64,000 bases of DNA from Acinetobacter sp. ASP199 (GTDB lineage: Bacteria; Pseudomonadota; Gammaproteobacteria; Pseudomonadales; Moraxellaceae). The notes under the pieces were generated by a model that was not told the DNA's origin, ran no database searches, and worked only from the letters and a program-made list of their open reading frames with translations. Where the stretch lies: assembly GCF_022700675.1 (NCBI RefSeq), contig NZ_CP062182.1, positions 2,418,001 through 2,482,000 of the forward strand, written 5' to 3'. The position numbers and the translations under genes are program-made. Positions 16,905 through 32,937 of this stretch are shown in pieces. The stretch's first letter is position 1, and each line of letters starts with the position of its first letter.

Positions 16905-18236
16905 ATGCATAACCCAACTTATCAACATCTCCTGATTGCTTCAAACACCCTTCCACATGTCATCTTAGAAGCATTAAGCCCCCTGGATCATGTTGTATAT
17001 TTGCATGATAGCGGTACACCATTTATTGCCTGCTGCGCTGAACGCTATACAGTTGTACAGGATGATAAAGTACACACTTATCAAGCTGTTTCTTTTAATC
17101 AGTATGAAATGATTGCTCCAGATTTAACTGTCAGTTTCACGTCTAAATCAAATTTCGGAGCTACCGGATTTAATGGCGGCTTTGTTGGATTCATTTCTTA
17201 TGACTTCGCAGCTCAGCAGCAAGTTCATTATGGACAGCGCCATCAGCCAGCCCTTTTTATGGGACAATTCTCTACTTATTTAAAACTGGGTCCAGAAGGA
17301 TGGATTTTTAAAAGTAGTCATCCTGAAGCAGAACAGATTTTTCAGCAGATTCAGGCTTTGCTTGATCAATTCCATAATAAGTCTAAATTTAGTTTAGTTT
17401 CTCCATGTACGGCCCGTTGGAATAAATCGGCTTATCAGGAGGCTTTCAGTCAAGTTCAGGAATATATTAAAGCGGGCGACTGTTATCAGATTAACCTGAC
17501 TCAAGAATTTTCAGCACAAGCTCAAGGCACTGTATTAGCCACAGCAGAACAATTTTGGCAGCTAACCAATGCGCCTTATGCAGGTTATTTACGAGTGGGT
17601 GAGTTTGAACTGTTAAGTTGTTCACCAGAACTGTTTATTGAGTTTCAATCTGAGCGACGGATTATTACCAAACCAATCAAAGGCACGATGCCGCGTTATG
17701 CAGATCCAATATTGGATGAGCAGTCTAAACAGACCTTAAAGAATTCTGAAAAAGATCAAGCTGAAAACGTGATGATCGTAGACTTATTGCGTAATGATTT
17801 GAGTGTTTATGCGGAAACTGGCTCAGTTAAAACACCAAAGTTGTTCAATATTGAAAGTTTTAATCAAGTTCATCATATGGTCAGTGAAGTACAAGCTACG
17901 CTGAAAAAAGATGTAAATCCATTTGATGTTTTAATGTCTGCCCTGCCCGGTGGTTCAATTACTGGTGCACCAAAAATTCGGGCTATGCAAATTATTGAAG
18001 AACTGGAAGGTGCACCACGTGGTGCCTATTGTGGTTCAATGGGCTATTTCAATAATGACGGTACTGGATCGTGGAACATCTTAATTCGTTCAATACAGAA
18101 ATACCAAAATGAGGTGTCACTATGGGCTGGTGGCGGGATCACGATTAGTTCAAATGCTGATGCCGAATACCAGGAATGTTTTGATAAAGTATCTGCGATG
18201 CTAAATTTATTGAATACCTGGTATAAACCTGAATAA
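16905..18236 (+). CDS. pabB: Aminodeoxychorismate synthase component I
   Basis: A 443-residue chorismate-utilising enzyme that aminates chorismate to 4-amino-4-deoxychorismate for p-aminobenzoate and folate synthesis, using ammonia from a PabA/TrpG glutaminase encoded elsewhere. The motif PIKGTMPR near residue 256 has the Lys that separates PabB from anthranilate synthase TrpE (Ala at that place). ALPGGSITGAPKIRAMQII near 345 and the GGGITISSNADAEYQE end segment are the metal and chorismate site. The start at 16905 has no clear ribosome-binding site but gives a normal length. It is a single gene, divergent from filA and followed by a palindromic repeat. Confidence 0.92.
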   Translation: MHNPTYQHLLIASNTLPHVILEALSPLDHVVYLHDSGTPFIACCAERYTVVQDDKVHTYQAVSFNQYEMIAPDLTVSFTSKSNFGATGFNGGFVGFISYDFAAQQQVHYGQRHQPALFMGQFSTYLKLGPEGWIFKSSHPEAEQIFQQIQALLDQFHNKSKFSLVSPCTARWNKSAYQEAFSQVQEYIKAGDCYQINLTQEFSAQAQGTVLATAEQFWQLTNAPYAGYLRVGEFELLSCSPELFIEFQSERRIITKPIKGTMPRYADPILDEQSKQTLKNSEKDQAENVMIVDLLRNDLSVYAETGSVKTPKLFNIESFNQVHHMVSEVQATLKKDVNPFDVLMSALPGGSITGAPKIRAMQIIEELEGAPRGAYCGSMGYFNNDGTGSWNILIRSIQKYQNEVSLWAGGGITISSNADAEYQECFDKVSAMLNLLNTWYKPE

Positions 18237-18268
18237 ATAAAAAAGCGATTCGATGGAATTGTTTTAAA

Positions 18269-18338
18269 TCTCCCCTAACGCCTCTTTTATAAAGAGGGGG
18301 ATTTCCTCCCTTTATCAAAGGGAGGTTAAGAGGGATTA
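18269..18338. repeat. Intergenic palindromic repeat between pabB and hisC
   Basis: Two adjacent hairpins, CCTCTTT-TAT-AAAGAGG (18281-18297) and CCTCCCTTTATCAAAGGGAGG (18305-18325), sit inside a wider imperfect inverted repeat (AATCTCCCCTAACG against CTTAACCTCCC-like sequence). Similar CTCTCC/GGAGAGG palindromes recur at 19.5, 50.5, 62.0 and 63.8 kb. It may also end pabB and hisC transcription. Confidence 0.6.
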
Positions 18339-18340
18339 AA

Positions 18341-19429
18341 TTAAACTAGAATTTCATTTTTCAAGGTATCAACCAAACGTTGATTCTGCTCATCTGTACC
18401 AATGGTAATACGTAAGAACTGGTTGATACGAGGCTTATTAAAATAACGCACAATAATGCCACGTTCACGTAATTCAGTTGCCAACTCACCTGCATCTTTG
18501 GTAGATAAAGAAGCAAAAATAAAGTTGGCACTTGATGGCAATACTTTAAATCCTAAATCCAACAGCTGCGCTACAAGCTTTTCTCGACTGGCAATGACTT
18601 TAGCATTTTGCGCTTCAAAGTATTCCTGATCTTCAAATGAAGCTACTGCGGCTGCAATTGCAAAACGATCTATTGGATAAGAGTTAAAGCTATTTTTTAC
18701 TGCTTCAAGTGCTGCAATTAAATGCGGCTGAGCGATTGCAAAACCAACACGTAATCCAGCCAATGAACGAGACTTCGATGTGGTTTGACAGACTACAAGG
18801 TTGTCATACTTTTGCACCAAACTCACTGCAGATTCAGCACCAAAATCTACATAGGCTTCATCAATTACTACTACTGAATCAGGATTCGCTTGAAGAATCT
18901 CTTCGATTGCAGACAAGCCCAATGCGATACTCGTTGGTGCATTTGGATTGGTAATGATAATTCCGCCATTCGGCTGTTTATAGTCATCAACTACGATTTC
19001 AAAATCATCATTTAACGGCAAAACTTTGGTTTTGACACCAAAGAACTGGCTATAAACCGGGTAGAAGCTATAAGTAATATCTGGATACAGTAGCGGCAAT
19101 TCTTGGATAAAGAAGGCTTTAAAAATATGTGCTAAGACCTCGTCAGAACCATTACCAACAAACACGGTTTCAACAGCAACTTTTTGCTGTTTAGCGATCG
19201 CCTGTTTTAGTTCAGATGCATCTGGATCAGGATACAAACGTAAAACATCTGCATCATTCGCAAGTACTTTTTGTACCGCTTCTACCACTTTTGGAGATGG
19301 CGGATACGGGTTTTCATTGGTATTTAATTTTAAAAGATTTTGGATTTTTGGCTGTTCACCTGGTACATAAGGTTCCAGCTCACGTACTTCAGGACTCCAA
19401 AAACGCATTTGTTCTGTGGTGATATTCAT
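18341..19429 (-). CDS. hisC: Histidinol-phosphate aminotransferase
   Basis: A 361-residue fold-type I PLP aminotransferase that converts imidazole-acetol phosphate plus glutamate to histidinol phosphate. Visible motifs: [18 protein letters not shown] near residue 32, TNPNAPTS near 160, [10 protein letters not shown] near 190 and the PLP-lysine motif [15 protein letters not shown] near 218, then a C-terminal [10 protein letters not shown] with the substrate-phosphate Arg. I chose the ATG at 19429 ([15 protein letters not shown]); a start at 19462 would add residues without similarity to the family. It is downstream of hisD, separated by about 160 bases of palindromic repeat, so it is either distal in the his operon or independently expressed. 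Confidence 0.95.
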   Translation of the reverse strand: MNITTEQMRFWSPEVRELEPYVPGEQPKIQNLLKLNTNENPYPPSPKVVEAVQKVLANDADVLRLYPDPDASELKQAIAKQQKVAVETVFVGNGSDEVLAHIFKAFFIQELPLLYPDITYSFYPVYSQFFGVKTKVLPLNDDFEIVVDDYKQPNGGIIITNPNAPTSIALGLSAIEEILQANPDSVVVIDEAYVDFGAESAVSLVQKYDNLVVCQTTSKSRSLAGLRVGFAIAQPHLIAALEAVKNSFNSYPIDRFAIAAAVASFEDQEYFEAQNAKVIASREKLVAQLLDLGFKVLPSSANFIFASLSTKDAGELATELRERGIIVRYFNKPRINQFLRITIGTDEQNQRLVDTLKNEILV

Positions 19430-19442
19430 TTTTAAATTCTCT

Positions 19443-19600
19443 AAATCCCCTCTCCTGAGCAAGTTTTAAAGCACTGCTTTAAAACGAAGCGCAAGTGATG
19501 AGTAGCACTGCTACGCAAGGAAAGTTATTTTCTTTACTCCCTCATCCCAGCCTTTTCCCCAAAGGAGAAGGAGCTTAAAGCTTATAGGAAAGGGCAAAAT
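19443..19600. repeat. REP-like palindromic region between hisD and hisC
   Basis: This spacer contains a perfect 11-bp stem GTTTTAAAGCA-C-TGCTTTAAAAC (19463-19485), a smaller GTAGCACTGCTAC hairpin near 19515, and a CCTTTTCC/AGGAGAAGG pair near 19555-19575. The first resembles the stem at 40113-40139. No ORF is credible here. Confidence 0.6.
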
Positions 19601-19603
19601 CAA

Positions 19604-20893
19604 TTACTGATAACGGTAACGTGCAGAGCGTGCATGGGCATCCAAGTTTTCTTGCTGTGCAAGAATATCTGCCGTTTTCGCTAAAGTTTTCACACCCTGT
19701 TCAGAGCACATGATCAAGCTCGAACGCTTTTGGAAATCATATACACCGAGTGGTGATGAGAAACGTGCTGTACCTGAGGTTGGTAGTACGTGGTTCGGAC
19801 CGGCACAATAATCACCAATCGCTTCAGGCGTATAACGCCCCATAAAGATCGCACCAGCATGGCGAATATCTTCAGCCATTGCTTGAGCTTCGTCTAGACA
19901 CAACATTAAATGTTCTGGTGCAACTTGGTTAATTAGCTCCACACCTTCAGCACGGTCTTTGACTAAAACCAATGCACCACGGTTTTCAATTGAAGTACGT
20001 GCAATCTCTGCTTTTGGTAATGCTTCTAAATGCTTTTCAATCCACGTATCCACTGCATTCAGTAAATCTTCATCCGGTGTAATGAATACCGCTTGTGCCA
20101 CAGTGTCATGTTCAGCCTGAGACAATAAGTCCATTGCCAGCCATTCTGCGTTATTTTCACCTTCAGCATAGACTAAAATTTCAGAAGGACCTGCAATCAT
20201 GTCGATACCAACTTGACCGAATACCGCACGTTTAGCCGCAGCGACGAAACGGTTACCCGGACCCGTGATTTTATCAACTGAAGGAATGGTTTCTGTACCA
20301 TAAGCTAAGGCTGCCACCGCTTGCGCACCACCAATGGTGAAGACACGTGTCACACCTGCTAAATAGGCAGCGGCCAATACCAATGGATTCAATTCACCAT
20401 TCGGTGCAGGCACTACCATAATGATTTCAGGCACTCCCGCTACATGAGCAGGCACCGCATTCATCAACACAGATGATGGATATGATGCCAAACCACCTGG
20501 CACATAAATACCTACGCGATCAAGCGGTGTAACTTTTTGACCTAAGGTATTGCCCAAAGCATCAACATAGGTCCAACCATCTTGCTTTTGTGCCTGGTGA
20601 AATTCACGTACGCGGTTAGCGGCTAATTCCAAAGCTTCACGCACTTCAACAGTCAAACCGTCAAAAGCTGCTTTTAATTGTTCTTGAGTCAGTTCCAGAT
20701 CTGAAAATTGATGCGCTGGATGTCGATCGAACTGTTGTGTAAGTTTAAGAACATGAGCATCACCATGTTGACGAACATCGGCAATGATTTGATCTACAGT
20801 TTTTAATAGTTCTGGGTCACTCACAGTTTCAAAAGCCAACAAATCTGCAAAAACTTGTTTGAAATTTTGATCTTGAGTCGATAAACGTCGCAT
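19604..20893 (-). CDS. hisD: Histidinol dehydrogenase
   Basis: A 429-residue, zinc-dependent NAD enzyme catalysing the last two steps of histidine synthesis, L-histidinol to L-histidinal to L-histidine. Family signatures are present: [20 protein letters not shown] near residue 125, [14 protein letters not shown] near 210, [13 protein letters not shown] near 231, LSQAEHDT near 258 with the metal-site His, and [10 protein letters not shown] near the end. The start at 20893 ([15 protein letters not shown]) gives the usual length; an upstream in-frame start would add 22 residues of unrelated sequence. It lies in the murA-hisG-hisD-hisC direction but is separated from hisG by a convergent small gene, so it needs its own promoter. 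Confidence 0.96.
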   Translation of the reverse strand: MRRLSTQDQNFKQVFADLLAFETVSDPELLKTVDQIIADVRQHGDAHVLKLTQQFDRHPAHQFSDLELTQEQLKAAFDGLTVEVREALELAANRVREFHQAQKQDGWTYVDALGNTLGQKVTPLDRVGIYVPGGLASYPSSVLMNAVPAHVAGVPEIIMVVPAPNGELNPLVLAAAYLAGVTRVFTIGGAQAVAALAYGTETIPSVDKITGPGNRFVAAAKRAVFGQVGIDMIAGPSEILVYAEGENNAEWLAMDLLSQAEHDTVAQAVFITPDEDLLNAVDTWIEKHLEALPKAEIARTSIENRGALVLVKDRAEGVELINQVAPEHLMLCLDEAQAMAEDIRHAGAIFMGRYTPEAIGDYCAGPNHVLPTSGTARFSSPLGVYDFQKRSSLIMCSEQGVKTLAKTADILAQQENLDAHARSARYRYQ

Positions 20894-21072
20894 CAATTTA
20901 TCCACAATGAAAATAATGGGAGGCTTTAGTTTACCTTGTTTCCTGATTATTGTGGACAAGATTCAACTTGGAATGACACAACTTTCATGAATAATTACTT
21001 TTGATTTTATTGCTAAACTCGTTCAATCTAGACTCAAGATCAAAACATCATCCGAAAAATAAGAGTATAAAT

Positions 21073-21420
21073 ATGGATGCGATACAGATTGCCCAGCAGT
21101 TTTCTCTCGGACACTTTAATCAATTGCATCCGTATATTTCTGATGACATTGTTTGGGAGATCATCGGTGAACACAACTCAATAGGAAAAGAAACTGTACT
21201 CAATCACATCACAACAATTGAGAGCTTTTTTCGAAACACACCTCATCTATTTACGTTAAAACATACCCATATTTGTCAAAATTTTATTATTCAAGGTCAA
21301 GCAACTTTACATTCAGATGGTCTTGATCATATTATTGCTGCTTGTGATATTTATGAATTCAATCTCGACTCACAGATTGTTAAAATTCAATCTTATTGTA
21401 TTCCTATAAATCAGTCATAA
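21073..21420 (+). CDS. NTF2/SnoaL-like small protein
   Basis: A 115-residue protein with the layout of the NTF2-like/SnoaL family: an N-terminal helix (MDAIQIAQQFSLGHFNQL), the strand YISDDIVWEIIGEHN, GKETVLNHITTIESFF, and a C-terminal sheet (IIAACDIYEFNLDSQIVKIQ). Such folds serve as small isomerases, hydrolases or binding proteins; no catalytic residues can be assigned. The ATG at 21073 has AAGAG ahead of it. It is a lone plus-strand gene inserted between hisD and hisG, which are otherwise neighbours on the minus strand in relatives, and shares a bidirectional terminator with hisG. Confidence 0.75.
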   Translation: MDAIQIAQQFSLGHFNQLHPYISDDIVWEIIGEHNSIGKETVLNHITTIESFFRNTPHLFTLKHTHICQNFIIQGQATLHSDGLDHIIAACDIYEFNLDSQIVKIQSYCIPINQS

Positions 21421-21452
21421 AAAAACCGCCCTGAGAGGACGGTTTTTTTACG
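21419..21452. terminator. Bidirectional terminator between NTF2-like gene and hisG
   Basis: AAAAAACCGCC-CTGAGA-GGACGGTTTTTTT forms a strong stem with A run and T run on either side, serving both convergent genes. Confidence 0.85.
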
Positions 21453-21460
21453 CAAAAAAT

Positions 21461-23677
<2,217 letters not shown>

Positions 23678-23767
23678 CACAAGACCTCTTATAGGACTAA
23701 CGGTGTAAAACGGATCATTTTACTATAAATAAAAAAAATAATTCATTAGTCACATACATTATATATA

Positions 23768-23802
23768 TAAAAAAAAGAGGCTTTCAAAACCTCTTTTTTC
23801 CA
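23768..23802 (-). terminator. Terminator of hpf
   Basis: AAAAAAGAGG-CTTTCAAAA-CCTCTTTTTT forms a short GC stem with long A and T tracts, just behind the hpf stop on the minus strand. Confidence 0.75.
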
Positions 23803-23812
23803 TTCTGCCCGA

Positions 23813-24145
23813 TTATAAAGCCAATGGCTGATAATTCATGTTCATTTTTCGATACCGATCGATCTGTTTTTTTAATTTTTCCGTCAAAATCTTGATCGAG
23901 GTATACATATCATCAGCATTGGCATGCGCAAAAAATTCGATTCCCGGTAATCTGATAATCGCTTCCGCAATGTGATTACTACTTCCTTTTTTAGAGCGCT
24001 TATCAACCTGATGATCTTTTGAAAGCTTAACCTGCATACTGTTCACTTGATCCAGATGTTTAGTCATCTGCTGGAACTTTGTTTTTATAGTATCTTCAAT
24101 TGCTGGCGTAATAGATAAATGATGTCCACGAATTGTTATTTGCAT
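23813..24145 (-). CDS. hpf: Ribosome hibernation promoting factor, short form
   Basis: A 110-residue protein of the HPF/YfiA family. MQITIRGHHLSITPAIEDTI at the N-terminus, followed by basic residues in VKLSKDHQVDKRSKKG and the C-terminal RYRKMN, are typical. It binds the small ribosomal subunit in stationary phase and blocks the mRNA/tRNA channel, favouring 100S dimers. The length is that of the short gammaproteobacterial form. The ATG at 24145 was preferred over upstream codons because homologues begin MQI/MQL. It lies directly after rpoN, the common rpoN-hpf order, but an rpoN terminator hairpin stands between them. Confidence 0.93.
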   Translation of the reverse strand: MQITIRGHHLSITPAIEDTIKTKFQQMTKHLDQVNSMQVKLSKDHQVDKRSKKGSSNHIAEAIIRLPGIEFFAHANADDMYTSIKILTEKLKKQIDRYRKMNMNYQPLAL

Positions 24146-24263
24146 AGTTCTATTCCTCAACTTCGTTAGGATTAGACGAGTCACAGTCAAATGATTCGAT
24201 GACAATAACCAATGCAAGGTTACCGTTCGGAAATTGGATCAAATCATTTTACGGTTCCTCAAA

Positions 24264-24300
24264 AGAAAAAGAGATTCATCATATCGTCATGATGAATCTC
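24264..24300 (-). terminator. Terminator between rpoN and hpf
   Basis: A perfect 12-bp stem GAGATTCATCAT / ATGATGAATCTC with a 6-base loop is followed on the minus strand by a T-rich run. It separates rpoN from hpf transcripts. Confidence 0.75.
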
Positions 24301-24322
24301 TAGAATAGTCAGATTTTAAAAC

Positions 24323-25774
24323 TTAGATCAAGACCTTTCGTTCAGAAGATGAAGGAATATGTAACGATTCACGATATTTAGCGACTGTACGTCTTGCCAC
24401 ATCAATGCCTTCTTCTTTTAAAATATTGGCAATTGCGTTATCCGACAATGGCTTACGTACATTCTCCTCAGAAACCAGTTTTTTGATCTTGGCACGAATC
24501 GCAGTTGAAGATGCCTCCCCCCCCGAAGTCGTACCCACATGACTAGAAAAGAAATATTTCAATTCAAATAATCCACGTGGAGTCAGCATGTATTTATTGG
24601 TAGTAACACGAGAAACTGTTGATTCATGAAGTTCCACTTCTTCAGCAATATCACGTAGCACTAGCGGCTTCATCCCTTCAGCACCAATTTCCAAGAAGGC
24701 TTTCTGATGCTCCACAATACAAGTGGCTACTTTCAACAAAGTCTTATGTCGCTCGTCGATGCTTTTAATGAAATTCTTGGCTTCCAGCATCTGGTTTCTT
24801 AAATACTGGTTGTCATCACTTTGATCAGCACGACGGATCATATTGGCATAAAAAGAATTTACACGTAGCTTAGGCATGACATCCGGGTTCAGCATCACCT
24901 GCCAGCAATCATTTTTCTTTAGCACAACAACATCTGGTACCTGATAGTCGGATTCACGGTCTTCAAACTCCAGACCAGGATGTGGTTTCAATGTTTTCAG
25001 CAAATCTATCGCACAGCGTAATTGATCGGGATTCAAACCGGTTTGTTTAATCAGCCGAGGTAATTCATTGGAAATAAGTAATTCATAGTGCTGTAGAAGC
25101 TTGATCGCATCATCGCGACAAGGTGTCGAAGCCGGCAAATTATCTAACTGTACCATCAGGCATTCAGCCAAGTTGCGAGAACCCACCCCAATAGGCTCTA
25201 ATCGTTGTATATGCTTGAGTACAACAAGTACTTCGTCATCTTCTATCTCCTCCTCATATTCCATGCTTTGTAACAAGTGTTGAACTGAGGCGGTGATTTC
25301 TGAAATCTCGACTTCAAGGAAGCCTTTGTCATCTAATGAATCAATAATGCAATGCGCAATCAGCTTATCTATTTTAGAAAAATGCAGAAGATTCACCTGT
25401 TCAATCAGATGCTGCTGTAAGCTTAAATGCCCCTGACGATTATCTTCACGTTCTTCATATTCAGCTGCACCTAAGCTAGTAGGTTGATGGGTATACACAT
25501 CATCCCAATCGGTATCTACCGGCAAATCATCAGGTAGATGATCAGCATTCAACTCATTAGTTAAGTCTTTTTGTTCATTCTCAATTTCAGAAGTAGACAA
25601 ACTTTCTAAATTTGATTGTTCTTCAACTTTTTCTAGCAAAGGATTACTATCTAGCTGTAATTGAATTTCCTGTTCAAGTTCCAGACTAGACAGTTGCAAT
25701 AATCGAATTGCTTGCTGTAATTGTGGAGTTAATGACAGCGAGTTCGCAACTTTTAAGCTCACTGATAATTTCAT
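24323..25774 (-). CDS. rpoN: RNA polymerase sigma-54 factor
   Basis: A 483-residue sigma-54. Region I (LSLTPQLQQAIRLLQLSSLE, residues 14-33) interacts with enhancer-binding ATPases. A Glu/Asp-rich region II (about 55-120) follows, then the core-binding region, the HTH (RDIAEEVELHESTVSR near 375) and the RpoN box ARRTVAKYRE near residue 460, which reads the -24 promoter element. The protein is complete. GAGGAG lies six bases before the ATG, a strong ribosome-binding site. The usual upstream neighbour lptB is not here; instead the rrn operon end lies about 220 bases upstream. Confidence 0.97.
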   Translation of the reverse strand: MKLSVSLKVANSLSLTPQLQQAIRLLQLSSLELEQEIQLQLDSNPLLEKVEEQSNLESLSTSEIENEQKDLTNELNADHLPDDLPVDTDWDDVYTHQPTSLGAAEYEEREDNRQGHLSLQQHLIEQVNLLHFSKIDKLIAHCIIDSLDDKGFLEVEISEITASVQHLLQSMEYEEEIEDDEVLVVLKHIQRLEPIGVGSRNLAECLMVQLDNLPASTPCRDDAIKLLQHYELLISNELPRLIKQTGLNPDQLRCAIDLLKTLKPHPGLEFEDRESDYQVPDVVVLKKNDCWQVMLNPDVMPKLRVNSFYANMIRRADQSDDNQYLRNQMLEAKNFIKSIDERHKTLLKVATCIVEHQKAFLEIGAEGMKPLVLRDIAEEVELHESTVSRVTTNKYMLTPRGLFELKYFFSSHVGTTSGGEASSTAIRAKIKKLVSEENVRKPLSDNAIANILKEEGIDVARRTVAKYRESLHIPSSSERKVLI

Positions 25775-25991
25775 TGTTACTCCTCATTATTCAAACCGCG
25801 CTTTATAAGCAATTTTTATGCCGCTTTATTTTTTTATAGCACAGATTTCCTAAATCACATACAATTCTTTGCTTTTTTCATGCAATATTAAAGCTATTCC
25901 TCTTAAATATTAATATTAATTAGCGTCTTATTTTTATCAAATGATCTTATCTTCTTGTGTAAATTTAAGATAAATTAAAAAATCCACACAT

Positions 25992-26025
25992 AAAAAAACA
26001 CCCCCTGTTGTCAGGGGGTGTTTTG
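25992..26025 (-). terminator. Terminator of the rrn operon
   Basis: Read on the minus strand, AACACCCCCTGACAACAGGGGGTG is followed by T7, about 10 bases after the 5S gene. The stem is long and GC-rich. Confidence 0.9.
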
Positions 26026-26033
26026 GAATAATG

Positions 26034-26148
26034 AGCTGGCGATGACTTACTCTCACATGGGTAACCCCACACTACCATCAGCGCTAAGAGGTTTCACTTC
26101 TGAGTTCGGGAAGGGATCAGGTGGTTCACTCTTGCTATTGTCGCCAGC
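26034..26148 (-). rRNA. rrf: 5S ribosomal RNA
   Basis: A 115-base gene whose ends pair as GCTGGCGA / TCGCCAGC, with the conserved internal CCGAACTCAGAAGTGAAAC segment. It is last in the rrn operon. Ends were placed from the terminal helix and may be off by one or two bases. Confidence 0.95.
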
Positions 26149-26413
26149 ACAACTGTTTATGGATACTCGCCAGGTCTTATGGTTGCCTTGCTTTCTACCA
26201 AATAGAGTACATTAACAGGTATATCTGAGTTGAATTGTAACATAAAGCAGAGCTTTATGTCTTGCACTCAGGCAAACGCTGTTGCGTTTGCTTAATCTTC
26301 GTTCATCTAGCGTATTCTGAATCAAGATCAGTCAGTGTTGACTGTTTGGTCTTTAATGAATCAATCTCTGCTCACTGCTTACGCAGTTCGTACAACAACT
26401 GTTTGGGTGTTGT
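26149..26413 (-). other. 23S-5S spacer
   Basis: Transcribed spacer of about 265 bases. The part next to 23S holds one arm of the 23S processing stalk (GTTGTATAGTCAAG, 26409-26422), complementary to the sequence at the other end of 23S. I see no tRNA in it. Confidence 0.75.
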
Positions 26414-29307
<2,894 letters not shown>

Positions 29308-29666
29308 ATACAACCCCAAACAGTCGTTTGTTCCTACAAGTAGAACAACCAACATAACAGTTTAGTGTCTTGTGAACTTAATCACTGTACAGCTTCAATT
29401 AGATTCATATACCAAAACGCTTGATTCAGTTTAATCGCTAGAACTCATTTCATTCAACTTTCACAATTGCTTGTTAGGTTGTTTAAAACGAGTTTGAACA
29501 AATTATTTCAACTCAAATATATTCTGTTAATGATTTCTCTAGCCTTCGTCAGGTCTAGATGCTGTGATAAATCACAGAATTTAATAAGATGCGCATATTA
29601 CGCCAACTTCTTACTAAATTCTATAATCTAACAAACCGTTTGCTTATTACGTATCCGAAGGATACG
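29308..29666 (-). other. tRNA-Ala to 23S internal transcribed spacer
   Basis: About 360 bases of AT-rich transcribed spacer, containing the 23S 5' processing arm next to 29307. No open reading frame or further RNA gene is recognisable. Confidence 0.7.
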
Positions 29667-29742
29667 TGGTGGAGACTAGGAGAGTCGAACTCCTGACCTC
29701 CTGCGTGCAAAGCAGGCGCTCTACCAACTAAGCTAAGTCCCC
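29667..29742 (-). tRNA. tRNA-Ala(UGC)
   Basis: A 76-base cloverleaf beginning GGGGACTTAGCTTAG and ending with encoded CCA. The anticodon loop within CTGCTTTGCACGCAG reads TGC. It is the second of the two spacer tRNAs in the rrn operon. Confidence 0.97.
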
Positions 29743-29803
29743 AGCTTATCAATAAGTCAATGTTTCTGATTTCTTCACTCTGCAATTGCTTGCTTGTCGT
29801 TAG

Positions 29804-29880
<77 letters not shown>

Positions 29881-29941
29881 TCAGATACATCGTCATGAAG
29901 AACAACTTGTTGTGGATTCTTACCAATCGTCAATCTTTCGT

Positions 29942-31481
<1,540 letters not shown>

Positions 31482-31683
31482 AAAATCAATAGCACCTATA
31501 GGGTGCCAATCTTGGCTCATCAATTACTGACAAAAAATTTGCTCAAATAAACTTCGAGAAATTTCTACCAATTATCAATGAAAATAGTTTCGATTGATCA
31601 ACCAGTAAAAATCCACACAAGTTGTTCTTCATAATCTCTTAATGATCTTCTTGTTGGTTCGTCACCAGCAAGCTAGGTCGGCT

Positions 31684-31711
31684 ATATTACCCCCTATCTC
31701 TAGAAAGTCAA
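31684..31711 (-). promoter_or_regulatory. rrn promoter, proximal
   Basis: On the minus strand TTGACT, a 16-base spacer, TAATAT: a close match to the sigma-70 consensus. AT-rich sequence lies upstream (candidate UP element). Transcription would start near 31676, about 195 bases before 16S. Confidence 0.75.
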
Positions 31712-31822
31712 TCAGTAATTCAAATTATTTTAAACTTCCCTTCTAAAACCTAACTTAATCAACTTTAACTAAGTTACTGTTTTATCAGAAGTTTTAATCT
31801 TCATCACCGCCGATGGATGTGC

Positions 31823-31850
31823 ATTCTACAGTATTTCAGATCCCTTGCAA
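31823..31850 (-). promoter_or_regulatory. rrn promoter, distal
   Basis: On the minus strand TTGCAA, a 16-base spacer, TAGAAT, followed by GCACA, lying about 140 bases upstream of the proximal promoter. The TAGAATGCAC block is repeated at the tRNA-operon promoter near 33175. Confidence 0.65.
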
Positions 31851-32429
31851 CCCCCTTTTTCAACAAAAATCATCGCCTGTTTATTTATTCTACAGAAATC
31901 AGCGTTTTTTCTACTCTTTGATTAAAAAGGGCACAGAATTAAGTATTTTATTTAATAATTTCTTTGTCTTTCTTATAAAAAAACCTCATTGCCTCTCTAA
32001 AGCTGCCTATAAATCAATTATTCTTTATGTGATTTTTTATTTAAATATTGATTCCCCCTCTTTTACCAGCACCTCCCTCTCATCATCTTTATCTTTGTAA
32101 ATACTTTCTATGCATTTATAAAAGCACCTATATCAAGAACAACTCTGATAAATATCTTTTAGCGAAATATGTACAGTTACCTGGAGCCTCTTATTTTCAA
32201 CCAACAGTGTCGCAATGATGGGTTTAGATTAGTATTATTTAGTGATGTTATAGAATTATTATTCTGGATGAGTGATCACATCAGTTAGATCTAGCCATAT
32301 ACAAAGCAAAGCCATCCCAATAATGTCGAACAATAGACAATGCTGAATATTTCAAAAAACAAGTGATTTAATTGAGAAGATATTTAAAAGCACGTTCTAA
32401 TTTTATTTGGGTTATTAAATTTCAGGCAT

Positions 32430-32455
32430 AAAAAAACCGCTTAAGCGGTATTTAC
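32430..32455 (-). terminator. End terminator of the tRNA operon
   Basis: Minus-strand ACCGC-TTAA-GCGGT followed by a run of T. It lies about 30 bases after the last tRNA-Pro. A near copy lies inside the operon at 32681-32703. Confidence 0.8.
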
Positions 32456-32482
32456 TTATATCATCAACCATCTTTCGATAGA

Positions 32483-32559
32483 TGGTCGGAGCAGTAGGAT
32501 TCGAACCTACGACCCCCTGGTCCCAAACCAGGTGCACTACCAGGCTGTGCTATGCTCCG
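32483..32559 (-). tRNA. tRNA-Pro(UGG), copy 3 in transcript order
   Basis: A 77-base cloverleaf, 5' CGGAGCATAGCACAGCCTGG, anticodon TGG in CTGGTTTGGGACCAG, encoded CCA. Apparently identical to the copies at 32731 and 33050. It belongs to the duplicated His-Pro unit. Confidence 0.97.
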
Positions 32560-32577
32560 ATGTTCAACTCAAAGAGT

Positions 32578-32654
32578 TGGGGTGAATGATGGGATTCGAA
32601 CCCACGACAACCGGAATCACAATCCGGGGCTCTACCAACTGAGCTACATCCACC
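32578..32654 (-). tRNA. tRNA-His(GUG), copy 2 in transcript order
   Basis: A 77-base cloverleaf with the extra G at position -1 typical of tRNA-His (GGTGGATGTAGCTC), anticodon GTG in GGATTGTGATTCC, discriminator C and encoded CCA. Apparently identical to the copy at 32826. Confidence 0.97.
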
Positions 32655-32680
32655 ATCAAGGTGTCTTCATTATTTAGGCA

Positions 32681-32703
32681 TAAAAAAACCGCTTGCGCGG
32701 TAT
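32681..32703 (-). terminator. Internal terminator copy within the tRNA operon
   Basis: Minus-strand ACCGC-GCAA-GCGGT followed by T7, between the upstream His-Pro pair and the downstream His-Pro pair. It looks functional and should reduce expression of the last two tRNAs. Confidence 0.7.
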
Positions 32704-32730
32704 CATATATCTTGACCACCATGAAGAAGA

Positions 32731-32807
32731 TGGTCGGAGCAGTAGGATTCGAACCTACGACCCCCTGGTCCCAAACCAGGTGCACTACCAGGCTGTGCTA
32801 TGCTCCG
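32731..32807 (-). tRNA. tRNA-Pro(UGG), copy 2 in transcript order
   Basis: Same 77-base sequence as the other two Pro genes, anticodon TGG. It is followed in transcript order by a terminator hairpin. Confidence 0.97.
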
Positions 32808-32825
32808 ATGTTCAACTCAAAGAGT

Positions 32826-32902
32826 TGGGGTGAATGATGGGATTCGAACCCACGACAACCGGAATCACAATCCGGGGCTCTACCAACTGAGCTACATCCA
32901 CC
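32826..32902 (-). tRNA. tRNA-His(GUG), copy 1 in transcript order
   Basis: Same 77-base sequence as the other His gene, with the extra 5' G, anticodon GTG. It lies 18 bases upstream of tRNA-Pro copy 2; that 18-base spacer is repeated between the second His-Pro pair. Confidence 0.97.
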
Positions 32903-32937
32903 ATTGCCTTGGTTCTTAAATATCAAGCGACCAAAAA

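Larger units (their letters stand above)
31482..32429 (-). other. rrn leader and upstream region, no gene
   Basis: About 950 bases between 16S and the tRNA cluster. It holds the 16S leader (to about 31675) and two promoters at 31684-31711 and 31823-31850. The rest, to 32429, is AT-rich with no credible gene; the open frame at 31813-32100 has low-complexity composition and no ribosome-binding site. Confidence 0.7.

Noticed and set aside
31813..32100. A 95-codon frame upstream of the rrn operon
   Set aside because: It overlaps the distal rrn promoter, is AT-driven and low in complexity, and has no ribosome-binding site.
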